Of a stretch of DNA of 64,000 nt, positions 22,215 to 31,756 are shown in pieces. The DNA is from Palaemon carinicauda (taxonomy: Eukaryota; Arthropoda; Malacostraca; Decapoda; Palaemonidae), in the NCBI RefSeq assembly GCF_036898095.1, contig NC_090744.1, forward strand, positions 10,865,677 through 10,929,676, in the 5' to 3' direction. The notes beneath the pieces were generated by a model, which ran no database searches, was not told the origin of the DNA, and saw nothing but the letters and a program-made list of their open reading frames with translations. How positions within the stretch are numbered: position 1 is the first letter of the stretch; each line of letters starts with the position of its first letter. The position numbers and the translations under genes are program-made.

Positions 22215-22408
22215 TGTTATTTTCATTAGTAAAATAAATTTTTGAATATACTTACCCGATGATCATGTAGCTGTCAACTCCGTTGCCCGACAAAAATCTA
22301 CGGTCGGGATACGCCAGCGATCGCTATCCAGGTGGGGGTGTACACAACAGCGCCATCTGTGAGCAGGTACTCAAGTACTTCTTGTCAACAAGAACTCAAT
22401 TTTCTCCT
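22215..22408 (-). repeat. DIRS-1 3' terminal repeat (left end)
   Basis: The outer ~37 bases (22215-22251) are unique to this end. From CTTACCCGATGATCATGTAG (22252) inward to about 22408 it is an inverted copy of the right end, sharing CGGTCGGGATACGCCAGCGA and the CAACAAGAACTCAATTTT stretch with few differences. Confidence 0.9.
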
Positions 22409-22452
22409 CGGTCCACTGGTTCTCTATGGGGAGGAAGGGCGGGTTCTTTAAT

Positions 22453-22546
22453 TCATGATCATCAGGTAAGTATATTCAAAAATTTATTTTACTAATGAAA
22501 ATAACATTTTTCAATATTAATCTTACCCGATGATCATGTAGCTGAT
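22453..22546 (-). repeat. DIRS-1 internal complementary region (ICR)
   Basis: Bases 22453-22508 are the reverse complement of the outer left end 22215-22270. The next bases 22509-22546 are the reverse complement of the outer right end 28718-28755. The two join at 22508/22509, so the ICR is a copy of the junction that would form when the two ends are circularised. In the DIRS model this region templates completion of the ends and circle formation. Its place after YR, next to the 3' repeat, is canonical. Confidence 0.92.
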
Positions 22547-22945
22547 TCACACCCAGGGGGGTGGGTGGAGACCAGCATACATGTTAACAAAGAAGCTAAG
22601 TATCCCGTATTTCATTTTATCAGTTATTCAAAATAACAAACATAAAATAAATAAGTACCTGGTAAGGAAGTCGACTTGAACCATTACTCTGCCTTTTTTA
22701 AGTACGTCTTCCTTACTGAGCCTAGTGGTCCTCTTAGGATGCTGAACGACTCCTAGGTGCTGAAGTATAAAGGGCTGCAACCCATACTAAAGGACCTCAT
22801 CACAACCTCTAACCTAGGCGCTTCTCAAGAAAGAATTTGACCACCCGCCAAATCAACCAGGATGCGGAAGGCTTCTTAGCCGACCGTACAACCCAAAGAA
22901 CAACAATAAAAAGTATTCAAGAGAAAGGTTAAAAAGGTTATGGGA
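22547..22945 (-). other. DIRS-1 non-coding stretch between ICR and YR
   Basis: About 400 bases without a frame, conserved in order in the second DIRS copy (31371-31756). It is probably 3' untranslated sequence. No polyadenylation signal can be singled out with confidence. Confidence 0.6.
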
Positions 22946-24118
22946 TTATGGGAATGTAGTGGCTGAGCCCTCACCTACTACTGCACTCGCTGCTACGAAT
23001 GGTCCCAGGGTGTAGCAGTTCTCGTAAAGAGACTGGACATCTTTGAGATAGAATGATGCGAACACTGACTTGCTCCTCCAATAGGTTGCATCCATAACAC
23101 TCTGCAGAGAACGGTTCTGTTTGAAGGCCACTGAAGTAGCCACAGCTCTCACTTCATGTGTCCTTACCTTCAGCAAAGCAAGGTCTTCTTCCTTCAGATG
23201 AGAATGTGCTTCTCTAATCAGAAGCCTGATGTAGTGAGAAACTGCGTTCTTAGACATCGGTAGAGAAGGCTTCTTGATAGCACACCATAAAGCTTCTGAT
23301 TGTCCTCGTAATGGCTTTGACCTTCTTAAATAGTACCTTAGAGCTCTAACTGGGCAAAGTACTCTCTCTAGTTCGTTCCCCACCAAGTTGGACAGGCTTG
23401 GGATCTCGAACGACTTAGGCCAAGGACGGGAAGGAAGCTCGTTTTTAGCCAAAAAACCGAGCTGCAAGGAACATGTAGCCGTTTCAGATGTGAAACCTAT
23501 GTTCCTGCTGAAGGCGTGGATCTCACTTACTCTTTTAGCTGTTGCTAAGCACACGAGGAAAAGAGTTTTTAATGTGAGGTCCTTAAAAGAGGCTGATTGG
23601 AGCGGTTCAAATCTTGGTGACATTAGGAACCTTAAGACCATATCTAGATTCCAGCCTGGAGTGGACAACCGACGTTCCTTTGAGGTCTCAAAAGACCTAA
23701 GGAGGTCCTGTAGATCTTTGTTGGTGGAAAGATCCAAGCCTCTGTGGCGGAAAACCGCTACCAACATACTTCTGTAACCCTTGATCGTAGGAGCTGATAG
23801 GGATCTTACGTTCCTTAGATGTAACAGGAAGTCAGCAATCTGGGTTACAGTGGTACTGGTTGAGGAAACTGCATTGGCCTTGCACCAGCTTCGGAAGACT
23901 TCCCATTTAGACTGATAGACTCTGAGAGTGGATGTCCTCCTTGCTCTGGCAATCGCTCTGGCTGCCTCCTTCGAAAAGCCTCTAGCTCTAGAGAGTCTTT
24001 CGATAGTCTGAAGGCAGTCAGACGAAGAGCGTGGAGGTTTGGGTGTACCTTCTTTACGTGAGGTTGACGCAGAAGGTCCACTCTTAGAGGAAGAGTCCTG
24101 GGAACGTCGACTAGCCAT
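22946..24118 (-). CDS. DIRS tyrosine recombinase (YR), open frame
   Basis: The enzyme that integrates the circular DNA copy, breaking and joining strands through a covalent phosphotyrosine. From the Met at 24118 the product is 390 residues. A core-binding domain (about residues 45-140; YQSKWEVFRSWC, IADFLLHLRNV, FRHRGLDLST) is followed by the catalytic domain. Numbering from 25849, where the frame opens, the catalytic set is Arg773 in ATAKRVSEI, His898 and Arg901 in THEVRAVAT, and nucleophile Tyr934 in FASFYLKDV. The Lys was not assigned. The last 274 bases of pol overlap the start. The same frame stays open upstream to 25849 (967 codons), but there it overlaps RT-RNase H and looks like an alternative reading. 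The start is chosen by domain boundary, not by a mapped transcript. The product ends GEGSATTFP. Activity is plausible but untested. Confidence 0.88.
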   Translation of the reverse strand: MASRRSQDSSSKSGPSASTSRKEGTPKPPRSSSDCLQTIERLSRARGFSKEAARAIARARRTSTLRVYQSKWEVFRSWCKANAVSSTSTTVTQIADFLLHLRNVRSLSAPTIKGYRSMLVAVFRHRGLDLSTNKDLQDLLRSFETSKERRLSTPGWNLDMVLRFLMSPRFEPLQSASFKDLTLKTLFLVCLATAKRVSEIHAFSRNIGFTSETATCSLQLGFLAKNELPSRPWPKSFEIPSLSNLVGNELERVLCPVRALRYYLRRSKPLRGQSEALWCAIKKPSLPMSKNAVSHYIRLLIREAHSHLKEEDLALLKVRTHEVRAVATSVAFKQNRSLQSVMDATYWRSKSVFASFYLKDVQSLYENCYTLGPFVAASAVVGEGSATTFP

Positions 24119-26106
24119 TGCAGTACCTCGGTGAACCATTCTCTCGCGGGCCAGAGGGGAGCAACCAACGTCAGCCGTGTCCCTTTGTGAGAGGCGAACT
24201 TCTGAAGTACCCTGTTGACAATCTTGAACGGCGGGAACGCATACAGGTCGAGATGGGACCAATCCAGCAGAAAGGCATCCACGTGAACTGCTGCTGGGTC
24301 TGGAATCGGAGAACAATACAATGGGAGCCTCTTGGTCATCGAGGTAGCGAATAGATCTATGGTTGGCTAACCCCACAGGGCCCATAGTCTGCTGCAAACA
24401 TTCTTGTGAAGGGTCCACTCTGTGGGGATGACCTGACCCTTCCGGCTGAGGCGATCTGCCATGACATTCATATCGCCCTGAATGAACCTCGTTACCAGCG
24501 TGAGCTTTCGATCTTTTGACCAAATGAGGAGGTCCCTTGCGATCTCGAACAACTTCCTCGAATGAGTCCCTCCCTGCTTGGAGATGTAAGCCAAGGCTGT
24601 GGTGTTGTCGGAGTTCACCTCCACCACCTTGTTTAGCTGGAGGGACTTGAAGTTTATCAAGGCCAGATGAACCGCCAACAACTCCTTGCAATTGATGTGA
24701 AGTGTCCTTTGCTCCTGATTCCATGTGCCCGAGCATTCCTGTCCGTCCAGTGTCGCACCCCAGCCCGTGTCCGATGCATCCGAGAAGAGACGGTGGTCGG
24801 GGGTCTGAACAGCTAATGGTAGACCTTCCTTGAGAAGAATGCTGTTCTTTCACCACGTTAGAGTAGACCTCATCTCTTCGGAAACAGGAACTGAGACCGC
24901 CTCTAGCGTCATGTCCTTTATCCAGTGAGCAGCTAGACGATACTGAAGGGGGCGGAGGTAGAGTCTCCCTAACTCGATGAACAGGGCCAGCGATGAAAGT
25001 GTCCCTGTTAGACTCATCCACTGCCTGACTGAGCATCGGTTCCTTCTCAGCATGCTCTGGATGCATTCTAGGGCTTGATTGATCCTTGGGGCCGACGGAA
25101 AAGCCCGAAAAGCTCGACTCTGAAGATCCATACCCAGGTAGACAATGGTCTGGGATGGGACGAGCTGGGACTTCTCTAAATTGACCAGGAGGCCCAGTTC
25201 CTTGGTCAGATCCATAGTCCATCTGAGATTCTCCAGACAGCGACGACTTGTGGGAGCTCTTAAAAGCCAGTCGTCTCAATAGAGGGAGGCTCTGATGTCT
25301 GCCAAGTGAAGGAATTTCGCAATATTCCTCATCAGTCTGGTAAACACAAGAGGTGCCGTGCTTAGGCCAAAGCACAGGGCTTGGAACTGGTACACAACCT
25401 TTCCAAAGACGAATCTTAGGAAAGGTTGGGAGTCTGGATGGATGGGGACGTGAAAGTACGCGTCTTTCAGGTCTAACGAGACCATCCAGTCCTCCTGCCT
25501 GACCGCTGCTAGGACCGACTTCGTCGTCTCCATCGTGAACGTCTGCTTGGTGACAAAAGCATTGAGAGCACTGACGTCCAGCACCGGTCTCCAACCTCCT
25601 GTCTTCTTGGCTACCAGGAAGAGACGGTTGTAAAAGCCCGGGGATTGATGATCCCGGACTATGACCACCGCTTCCTTTTGTAGCAAGAGCGACACCTCTT
25701 GTTGCAACGCTAGCCTCTTGTCCTTCTCCTTGTAGTTGGGAGAGAGGTTGATGGGAGACGTAGCTAGAGGGGGACTGCGGCAGAACGGAATTCTGTAACC
25801 CTCCCTTAGCCACTTCACAGACTGAGCGTCTGCACCTCTGCTCTCCCAAGCTTGCCAGAAGGTCTTGAGTCTGGCTCCTACTGCTGTCTGGAGAGGAAGG
25901 CAGTCAAAACTTGCCTTTTGCGGACTTGGAACCCTTCTTGGACTTGCCACGGTGACTGTCTGCACGGGTACCTCCTCTGCTGGAGGCTCTGCCACGAAAG
26001 GGCGGGATGAATCTAGAAGCAGGTGTGTCAACTGCTGCAGGGCGGAAGGGTCTAGGCACGGAAGGTAAGGTTTTAGCCTTACGTGCAGAAGATGCCATAA
26101 GATCAT
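23845..26106 (-). pseudogene. DIRS pol: reverse transcriptase-RNase H, three nonsense codons
   Basis: One frame from Met 26106 to the stop at 23845. RT: NRLFLVAKKTGGWRPVLDVS (residues 160-179), motif A SLDLKDAYFHV (210-220, Asp212), motif B CFGLSTAPLVF (245-255). At motif C the sequence is Tyr-stop-Asp-Asp: TGA at 25276-25278 lies inside the catalytic box. RNase H follows with SDASDTGWGA, INCKELLAV, VNSDNTTALAY and DMNVMADRLSR, carrying the expected acidic residues. A DIRS-type C-terminal segment (DLYAFPPFKIVNRVLQKF, then APLWPAREWF) closes the protein. Further stops are TGA at 24850-24852 after TLTW, and TAG just before PTIDLFATS near 24364. The frame overlaps the 3' end of gag by about 200 bases and the YR frame by 274. 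All three lesions are nonsense changes and no frameshift is needed, so decay is recent. Confidence 0.92.
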
Positions 26107-28429
26107 GAGTATCCTTCTGGATAAGTGAGGCAGCCATCCCCTTAATCAGCTCCTCCGGAAACAGACACTTGGAGAGAGGAGCAAACAGCAACTCTGACTT
26201 CTGGCAAGGAGTGATACCAGCTGATAAGGAGGAGCAAAGATGTTCTCTCTTCTTAAGGACTCCTGATACATACGAAGCCGCAAGTTCACCAGACCCATCC
26301 CGAATTGCTTTGTCCATGCTAGACATGATCAGCATGGCCGAGTCCTTATCTGAAGGGGAAGTCTTCCTGCTTAAGGCTCCCAAACACCAATCGAGGAAGT
26401 TGAATATCTCGAAGGCACGAAAGACTCCCTTCAACAGATGATCTAAATCGGAAAAGGACCAGCAGATCTTCGAACGTCTCATAGCCAACCTGCGGGGAGA
26501 GTCAACCAGACTTGAGAAGTCGGCCTGGGCAGAGGCAGGAACCCCCAAGCCGGGTTCCTCTCCCGTGGCATACCAGACGCTCGACTTAGAAGCAAGCTTG
26601 GGAGGCGGAAAGACGAAAGAAGTCCTTCCCAGTTGCTTCTTGGACTGCAACCAGTCCCCCATAACCCTCAAAGCTCTCTTAGATGATCTGGCGAGAACAA
26701 GCTTGGTGAAGGCAGGCGCAGCAGACTGCATGCCCAGAGCAAACTCGGAGGGAGGAGAACGAGGGGTTGCAGACACAAACTGCTCAGGATACAAGTCCCT
26801 GAACAAGGCAAGGACTTTACGAAAGTCTAAGGAGGGAGCAGTAGACTTGGGCCCTTCAAAATCAGAGTGAGGCTCATCCAGATGTGCAGCTTCATCATCC
26901 GATACCTCATCATCCGAAAGCTGAGTTGTAAGAGGTAAAGGCAGAGCAGAAAGCTGAACGGCTGAATCCGGCAGTACGGGTGCATGCGTACCTGCGGATC
27001 CAACATCATGCCGCTGCTGGTCGGTCTGCGAGCTGGCAACAACAAAAGCAGAGGGCTAGTGTGTGGGAGGGTCTGCGGTGGGATGAGGAGCATGCGGTAT
27101 GGTATGCAGAGCATGCTGTAAGGTATGCGGCTCATGCTGCATGGTATGCGGAGCATGCTGTAAGGTCTGCAGAGCATGCTGCATGGGCTGAGGAGAATGC
27201 CGCATAGTGCTGGAACCCGGCAACTCCTGATGCGGCAGCTCACGCATGTTAGCAGATGGTGCAGCAAGAACATGCGTCTGGCAGGGTGGACTGCGCATCG
27301 GTGGTGGAGCTCTCACAGGTGGAGTGTGGGAGCAGGCAGCCGCAGTATCTGCTGAGCGCACAACCTCGGCGGGTTGTAGGTTAACAGGAGCCTTCTCAGC
27401 ATGTTACTCCTGCATGAATGCAGCAAGCTGAGACTGCATAGTCTGCAGCATGGACCACTTAGGGTCTACTGTGGTTGGAGCAACAACAGACGGAGCAGTA
27501 GCCTGTTGAGGGACCACTCTACCTCTCTTGGGAGGTGTGCAGTCATCAGATGACTGCGGCGAGTCCGAACTGACCCAGTGGCTACACCTGGGCCGTTGGA
27601 CTAGCTCGGAAGGGACCTTACGCTTGAGCGGTCGTGAGACCTTGGTCCACCGTTTCCTCCTGGAAACCTCTTCCACAGACGAGGAATGTAAGGGCTCATT
27701 CGTCTGTATGTGGATGGGACAATCCTTAACAGATACGTCCGCAACCACTGAGGATACATCCGTGCGCCGATCAAGGCCTGCCGAACCCTTTGGTCCTTCG
27801 ACATTGCTTCTCCCCTGGGCTTGGGAGCTTGCAAGAGCTCCCGGACTGGGAGGACGACTGGCACGCACAGATGTACCCTCATGCGCAACACTGACACTGA
27901 CACTTTGCACATCACTAGCACTAACACTTCCCACTGCACTTTTCGCTTTCAGCTCTCTGACATCTGCCAAGAGCTGATTACGGTCATTAGCCAATGACTC
28001 CACTTTGTCACCGAGAGCCTGAATGGCACGCAACATATCCGCCATACCAGGCTGAGCACTCGTAGCAGGTTCGGGAGTCACCACCACAGGGGAAGGAAAA
28101 GGTTGAGGGGCATGGGGAGAGGAAAAATCCACAGAGCGAGAAGAACTCCTCCTATTTCTCTCCTTCTCTAACCTATGTGCATATCTAAGGAATTCGTTAA
28201 AATCGAATTCCGAAAGCCCAGCACATTCCCCACATCGATCTTCCAATTGACAGGATTTACCCCTACAATTGGAACATACGGTGTGAGGATCTATAGAGGC
28301 CTTCGGAAGACGCCTAGTACAAGTCCTAACACCACACTGCCTGTACTTAGGTACTTGAGAGTGGTCAGACATCTTGAATTTAGAAGTAGTCAAGGGGGAA
28401 TTCCAAAATCTAGCAAAGTTCGTTACCAA
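25904..28429 (-). pseudogene. DIRS gag (ORF1), two nonsense codons
   Basis: A single frame of 841 codons broken by TAA at 27404-27406 (codon 342) and TAG at 27056-27058 (codon 458). The better start is probably Met20 (28372), MSDHSQVPKYRQ, since the knuckle follows closely. The Cys-rich knuckle VCSNCRGKSCQLEDRCGEC covers residues 51-69 and is probably zinc- and nucleic-acid-binding. A coiled-coil-like stretch with IQALGDKVESLANDRNQLLA lies near 135-155. A His/Met-rich heptad region (MQHEPHT, LQHALHT type) is at about 405-450, just before the second stop. The C-terminal third is a helical, capsid-like region (about 540-780, with FRDLYPEQFVSATPRSPPSE and WSFSDLDHLLKGVFRAFEIF), ending in an Arg/Gly- and Lys-rich tail. 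The role is particle assembly by analogy with retroelement gags. Confidence 0.85.
27056..27205 (-). repeat. 21 bp repeat encoding His/Met heptads in DIRS-1 gag
   Basis: A 21-base period on the minus strand encodes seven-residue units of the form (M/L/I)-Q/P-H-A/E-P/L-H-T/P, about six in a row ending at HAPHP. The same block is longer in the second DIRS copy. Confidence 0.8.
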
Positions 28430-28582
28430 TTAATCTAAATTAATTCCAAAAGCTTGCTAAGCTAATGAGAAAGCTTCCTGAATAGCGAAGGCTATAACTT
28501 TAGAGCAAATACATCACCAAATCGTGAACAAAGACTCCAAAATCAACAGCGTATCCAAGTAGGTCTTGCCGGCGGCACGACA
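28430..28582 (-). other. DIRS-1 5' untranslated region
   Basis: About 150 bases between the 5' terminal repeat and gag. The stretch AATTCCAAAAGCTTGCTAAG to CAACAGCGTATCC is shared with the second copy (37560-37680), where about 1 kb of other sequence lies between it and gag. The promoter of DIRS elements lies in the 5' repeat; no TATA box can be assigned by eye. Confidence 0.6.
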
Positions 28583-28755
28583 GAGGAAAAATTGAGTTCT
28601 TGTTGACAAGAAGTACTTGAGTACCTGCTCACAGATGGCGCTGTTGTGTACACCCCCACCTGGATAGTGATCGCTGGCGTATCCCGACCGTAGATTTCTG
28701 TCGGGCAACGGAGTTGACAGCTACATGATCATCGGGTAAGATTAATATTGAAAAA
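28583..28755 (-). repeat. DIRS-1 5' terminal repeat (right end)
   Basis: Inverted partner of 22252-22408 for about 150 bases, plus a different outer edge (GATTAATATTGAAAAA) that is copied in the ICR. Within this element the two repeats share CAAGAACTCAATTT, while the second element shares CACCACCTCAATTT in both its ends, so ends are homogenised per element. Confidence 0.9.
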
Positions 28756-28945
28756 GCGAATGTCATGAGTTAGGGATTCAAAGGTACAGTATTTGAAAAA
28801 GCGAATGTCATGAGTTAGGGATTCAAAGGTACTGTACAGTATTTGAAAAAGCGAATGTTATGAGTTAGGGATTCAAAGGTACAGTACAGTATTTGAAAAA
28901 GGGTGTCATGAGCTATGGATTCAAAGGTACAGTAAATAAAAAAAT
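28756..28945. repeat. 46 bp minisatellite, right block
   Basis: Four to five units continue the array of 21885-22214, starting exactly at GCGAATGTCATGAG, the bases expected after the interrupted TTGAAAAA. Later units decay and contain duplicated TACAGTACAG. Confidence 0.9.
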
Positions 28946-29375
28946 GGAATGTCAGGACAAAGGGATCCAGCTTAAAAAGGAATGCATATTCTGAAGGGGT
29001 GAGAAAAAGGGTTTCCATGAAAAATGTGAACAGTTTTAGTGAAGATGGGTAGAAATGTATGCTTTAATCAATACTGGAGGAGTTTATTTCTATGTACGGT
29101 ATTAGATTTTGAAGAAGAATGGTATGATTGTAAATCTAGTACAGGAAATGAATATAGTAGTACAGGAAATGAATATAGTGGGGTTGTGTGATTTACTAGG
29201 AGTTAGATTTACTTAAGGAGTGATAGGAGTGTAGAGTAAAGGAAATGTATGGAGTGGGGAAAGTACATACTGTAGAGGATGTAGTTTGAAGTTGAAATGT
29301 CTCACAAAACCAGGTATTAATGGGAGTAATGATATTTTAGAGAAGAGAATGGGTCCAAAGTGAAGTGAGGGGTGT

Positions 29376-29454
<79 letters not shown>

Positions 29455-29796
29455 TGGATTATCCAAAGTACTGTGTGTTACATATGAGTATGGATACGTG
29501 AATGTAATATTAGAGAGGTACAAAAGCAAAGGGGTGAGGGAGAGAGAAGATTCAGTGACAAAGTACTGTTCTGCAGGCAAGAGGATAGAATGTATGTTTT
29601 TGGATGCCTATTAATAACTTGTAAAATTAAACAATACAAATGGGATGGTGAGAAGTTGATAAAAATATTTTAAACAAATGATAGTTTGAGTGAAATTAAG
29701 AACTAATTAATAGTTAACATGGAATTTCTGCAGGGGTTGGTTTTAAAGTTTTTAAGGTGTAAGTAATGCAAGTGTTATGTTGACATAGTTTCAAGG
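28946..29796. other. Unassigned AT-rich DNA with (GA)n
   Basis: No gene or recognised element. A pure (GA) tract of about 36 units lies at 29380-29451. Short frames crossing it are produced by the repeat. Confidence 0.6.
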
Positions 29797-30097
29797 TTTA
29801 AAGGCCACTCATGAACGGTAAAGGTAAGGATTAGTGACAATGCCCTAGAGGTTGACCATATATACTGTACATGTGACCAATGCCCAAGCCTCTCTCTAAC
29901 CAAGCAAGGACCAAGAAGGGCAAGGCAAGGCAATGGTTGCTACTCAGAGGGTACACATATAGGCTCTCCCAAAACCCCATCCTTAGCTCAAAAGGATATT
30001 GAAGTTGCAGACATAAGAAACTATTGTGCTTGAGCAAGTCTCAAACCCCAGTCCAGCATGTCACCAAGCAAGGATGCTTCTAACAGGCTACCACATT
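29797..30097 (-). mobile_element. tRNA-derived SINE
   Basis: Read on the minus strand it opens with GGTAGCCTGTTAGAAGCATC (A-box-like), then GGGGTTTGAGACTTGC (B box, plus-strand positions about 30036-30050). The body contains AGCTAAGGATGGGGTTTTGG and it ends in GAGTGGCCTTTAAACC. A related copy lies at 47672-47955 and pieces occur in the 63 kb palindrome. The A/B boxes are the internal RNA polymerase III promoter; the SINE depends on LINE machinery. The copy is diverged. Confidence 0.75.
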
Positions 30098-30885
30098 AAG
30101 TAGGCCTGAGACAAAGTTATGGTATGGAGTGATGCAAAAAGCAAAGAAATAAAAGTGGAAGCAAGCTTTACCAGAGTTAAGTTATGAGAAGAGAAAATGA
30201 ACTGTGAATGGGAAATTGAATGGTTGGATGCCAATGATCCTTTGAAGACAAAGAAAAGGAACTTTACAATATGTGAAGGTGTAGAAAAGCATTTGGAAAA
30301 GGAGAACGTCGAGAATGAATATGAGCAAGAATAAACTAGAGGGTCAATGTAAACCAGGTACATGGAGTAATGGAAGTTGTATGATCGATGGAAGAAAGTA
30401 ACTAGGTAATTCATATAGTATTTGTGAGTTTAGGAATAGACAAAGCAAGATCGTTGGCAGGATTTGTGCTAATGATTGATACAAGGAAAGAATTGTATGT
30501 AGAAAATAGGGGAGTTATGTATGAATGGATGGTTGAACATAAGGTCTTAAGTGAAGTGTGGATGTCGAGTAATGATTGATAGGTGGAATGGAAAGGAGAA
30601 GATTGAAAATTTATGTGAAGTAATGCAAATCAAATGGGATGTTGACTAAAAAAAAAAAAAAAAAAAAAAAAAAACCAAGAAAGTTATATAGTAATTGTGG
30701 TCAAGGTACTGAATTAACAGATGGTGTCACATGATGTGCATTATATTATGTAATCTCTATTGAATAAAATATATATATAAAAAATTAAATAAAAGGGAAA
30801 ACAATTGAAAACCCTGCTGTGATAATAAGCAATAGAGCATTTCTGTTAACTTGGATAAATTGGTTGAGAACAGTAGTTAGGCTGC

Positions 30886-30945
<60 letters not shown>

Positions 30946-31041
30946 GGCAGTCATGAAATAAAAAGTGCACTTTTTACTGTTAAATAATGACTTATAATGA
31001 GTATATAAGAAGCAAAGGAAAATAAAAAAAACCTAAAAATA
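30098..31041. other. Unassigned A-rich DNA with two long poly(A) tracts
   Basis: (A)n at about 30647-30674 and a ~54-base (A)n at 30890-30943. The purine-rich stretch between may be an old LINE, but no RT motif is visible. It ends at the left edge of the second DIRS copy. Confidence 0.5.
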
Positions 31042-31370
31042 TGTTATTTTCATTAGTAAAATAAATTTTTGAATATACTTACCCGATAATCATGTAGCTG
31101 TCAACTCTGTTGCCGACAGAAATCTACGGTCGGGATACGCCAGCGATCGCTATACAGGTGGGGGTGAACACCACAGCGCCATCTGTGGCCAGGTACTCCA
31201 GTATTTCTTGTCAACACCACCTCAATTTTTTCCTCGGTCCACTGGTTCTCTATGGGGAGGAAGGGTGGGTCAATTAAATCATGATTATCGGGTAAGTATA
31301 TTCAAAAATTTATTTTACTAATGAAAATAACATTTTTCAATATTAATCTTACCCGATAATCATGTAGCTG
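31042..31370 (-). repeat. DIRS-2 3' terminal repeat and ICR
   Basis: Outer end 31042-31097 is mirrored at 31277-31332, and 31333-31370 mirrors the right end at 37843-37880. The key word is GATAATCATG where the first element has GATGATCATG, in both ends and in the ICR, so each element's three copies evolve together. Confidence 0.9.
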
Positions 31371-31756
31371 ATTCACACCCAGGGTGGTGGGTGGAGACCA
31401 GCATACATGTTAACAAAGAAGCTAAGTATCCCGTATTTTATTTTATTAGTTATTCAAAAATAACATAAAATAAATAAGTACCTGGTAAGGAAGACGACTT
31501 GAACCATTACTCTGCCTTTATTAAGTACGTCTTTCTTACTGAGCGTAGCGGTCCTCTTAGGATGCTGAACGACTCTTAGGTGCTGAAGTATAAAGGGCTG
31601 CAACCCATACTAAAGGACCTCATCACAACCTTTAACCTCGGCGCTTCTCAAGAAAGAATTGACCACCCGCCAAATCAACAAGGATGTGGAAGGCTTCTTA
31701 GCCGACCGTACAACCCATAAAAAGTATTCAAGAGAAAGGTTAAAAAGGTTATGGGA

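Larger units (their letters stand above)
22215..28755 (-). mobile_element. DIRS1-like YR retrotransposon, structurally complete (6541 bp)
   Basis: Minus-strand element with the full DIRS order: 5' inverted terminal repeat (at the right, near 28755), gag, overlapping RT-RNase H, overlapping YR, internal complementary region, and 3' terminal repeat (at the left). It sits inside a minisatellite that continues in phase on both sides, with no target duplication, as expected for recombinase-mediated insertion of a circle. In-frame stops occur twice in gag and three times in pol; the YR frame is open. DIRS elements replicate through a circular cDNA and integrate by tyrosine recombinase rather than a DDE integrase. 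Related elements are known to be widespread in decapods. This copy cannot move by its own gag and pol unless stops are suppressed. Confidence 0.93.

Noticed and set aside
23388..23777. Plus-strand 129-codon frame inside the DIRS element
   Set aside because: It is the antisense shadow of the YR coding region, with no independent features.
24119..25849. N-terminal 577 codons of the 967-codon frame as a distinct protein
   Set aside because: They overlap RT-RNase H in another phase and show Gln/Ser/Pro-rich shadow composition. Kept only as a question in the findings.
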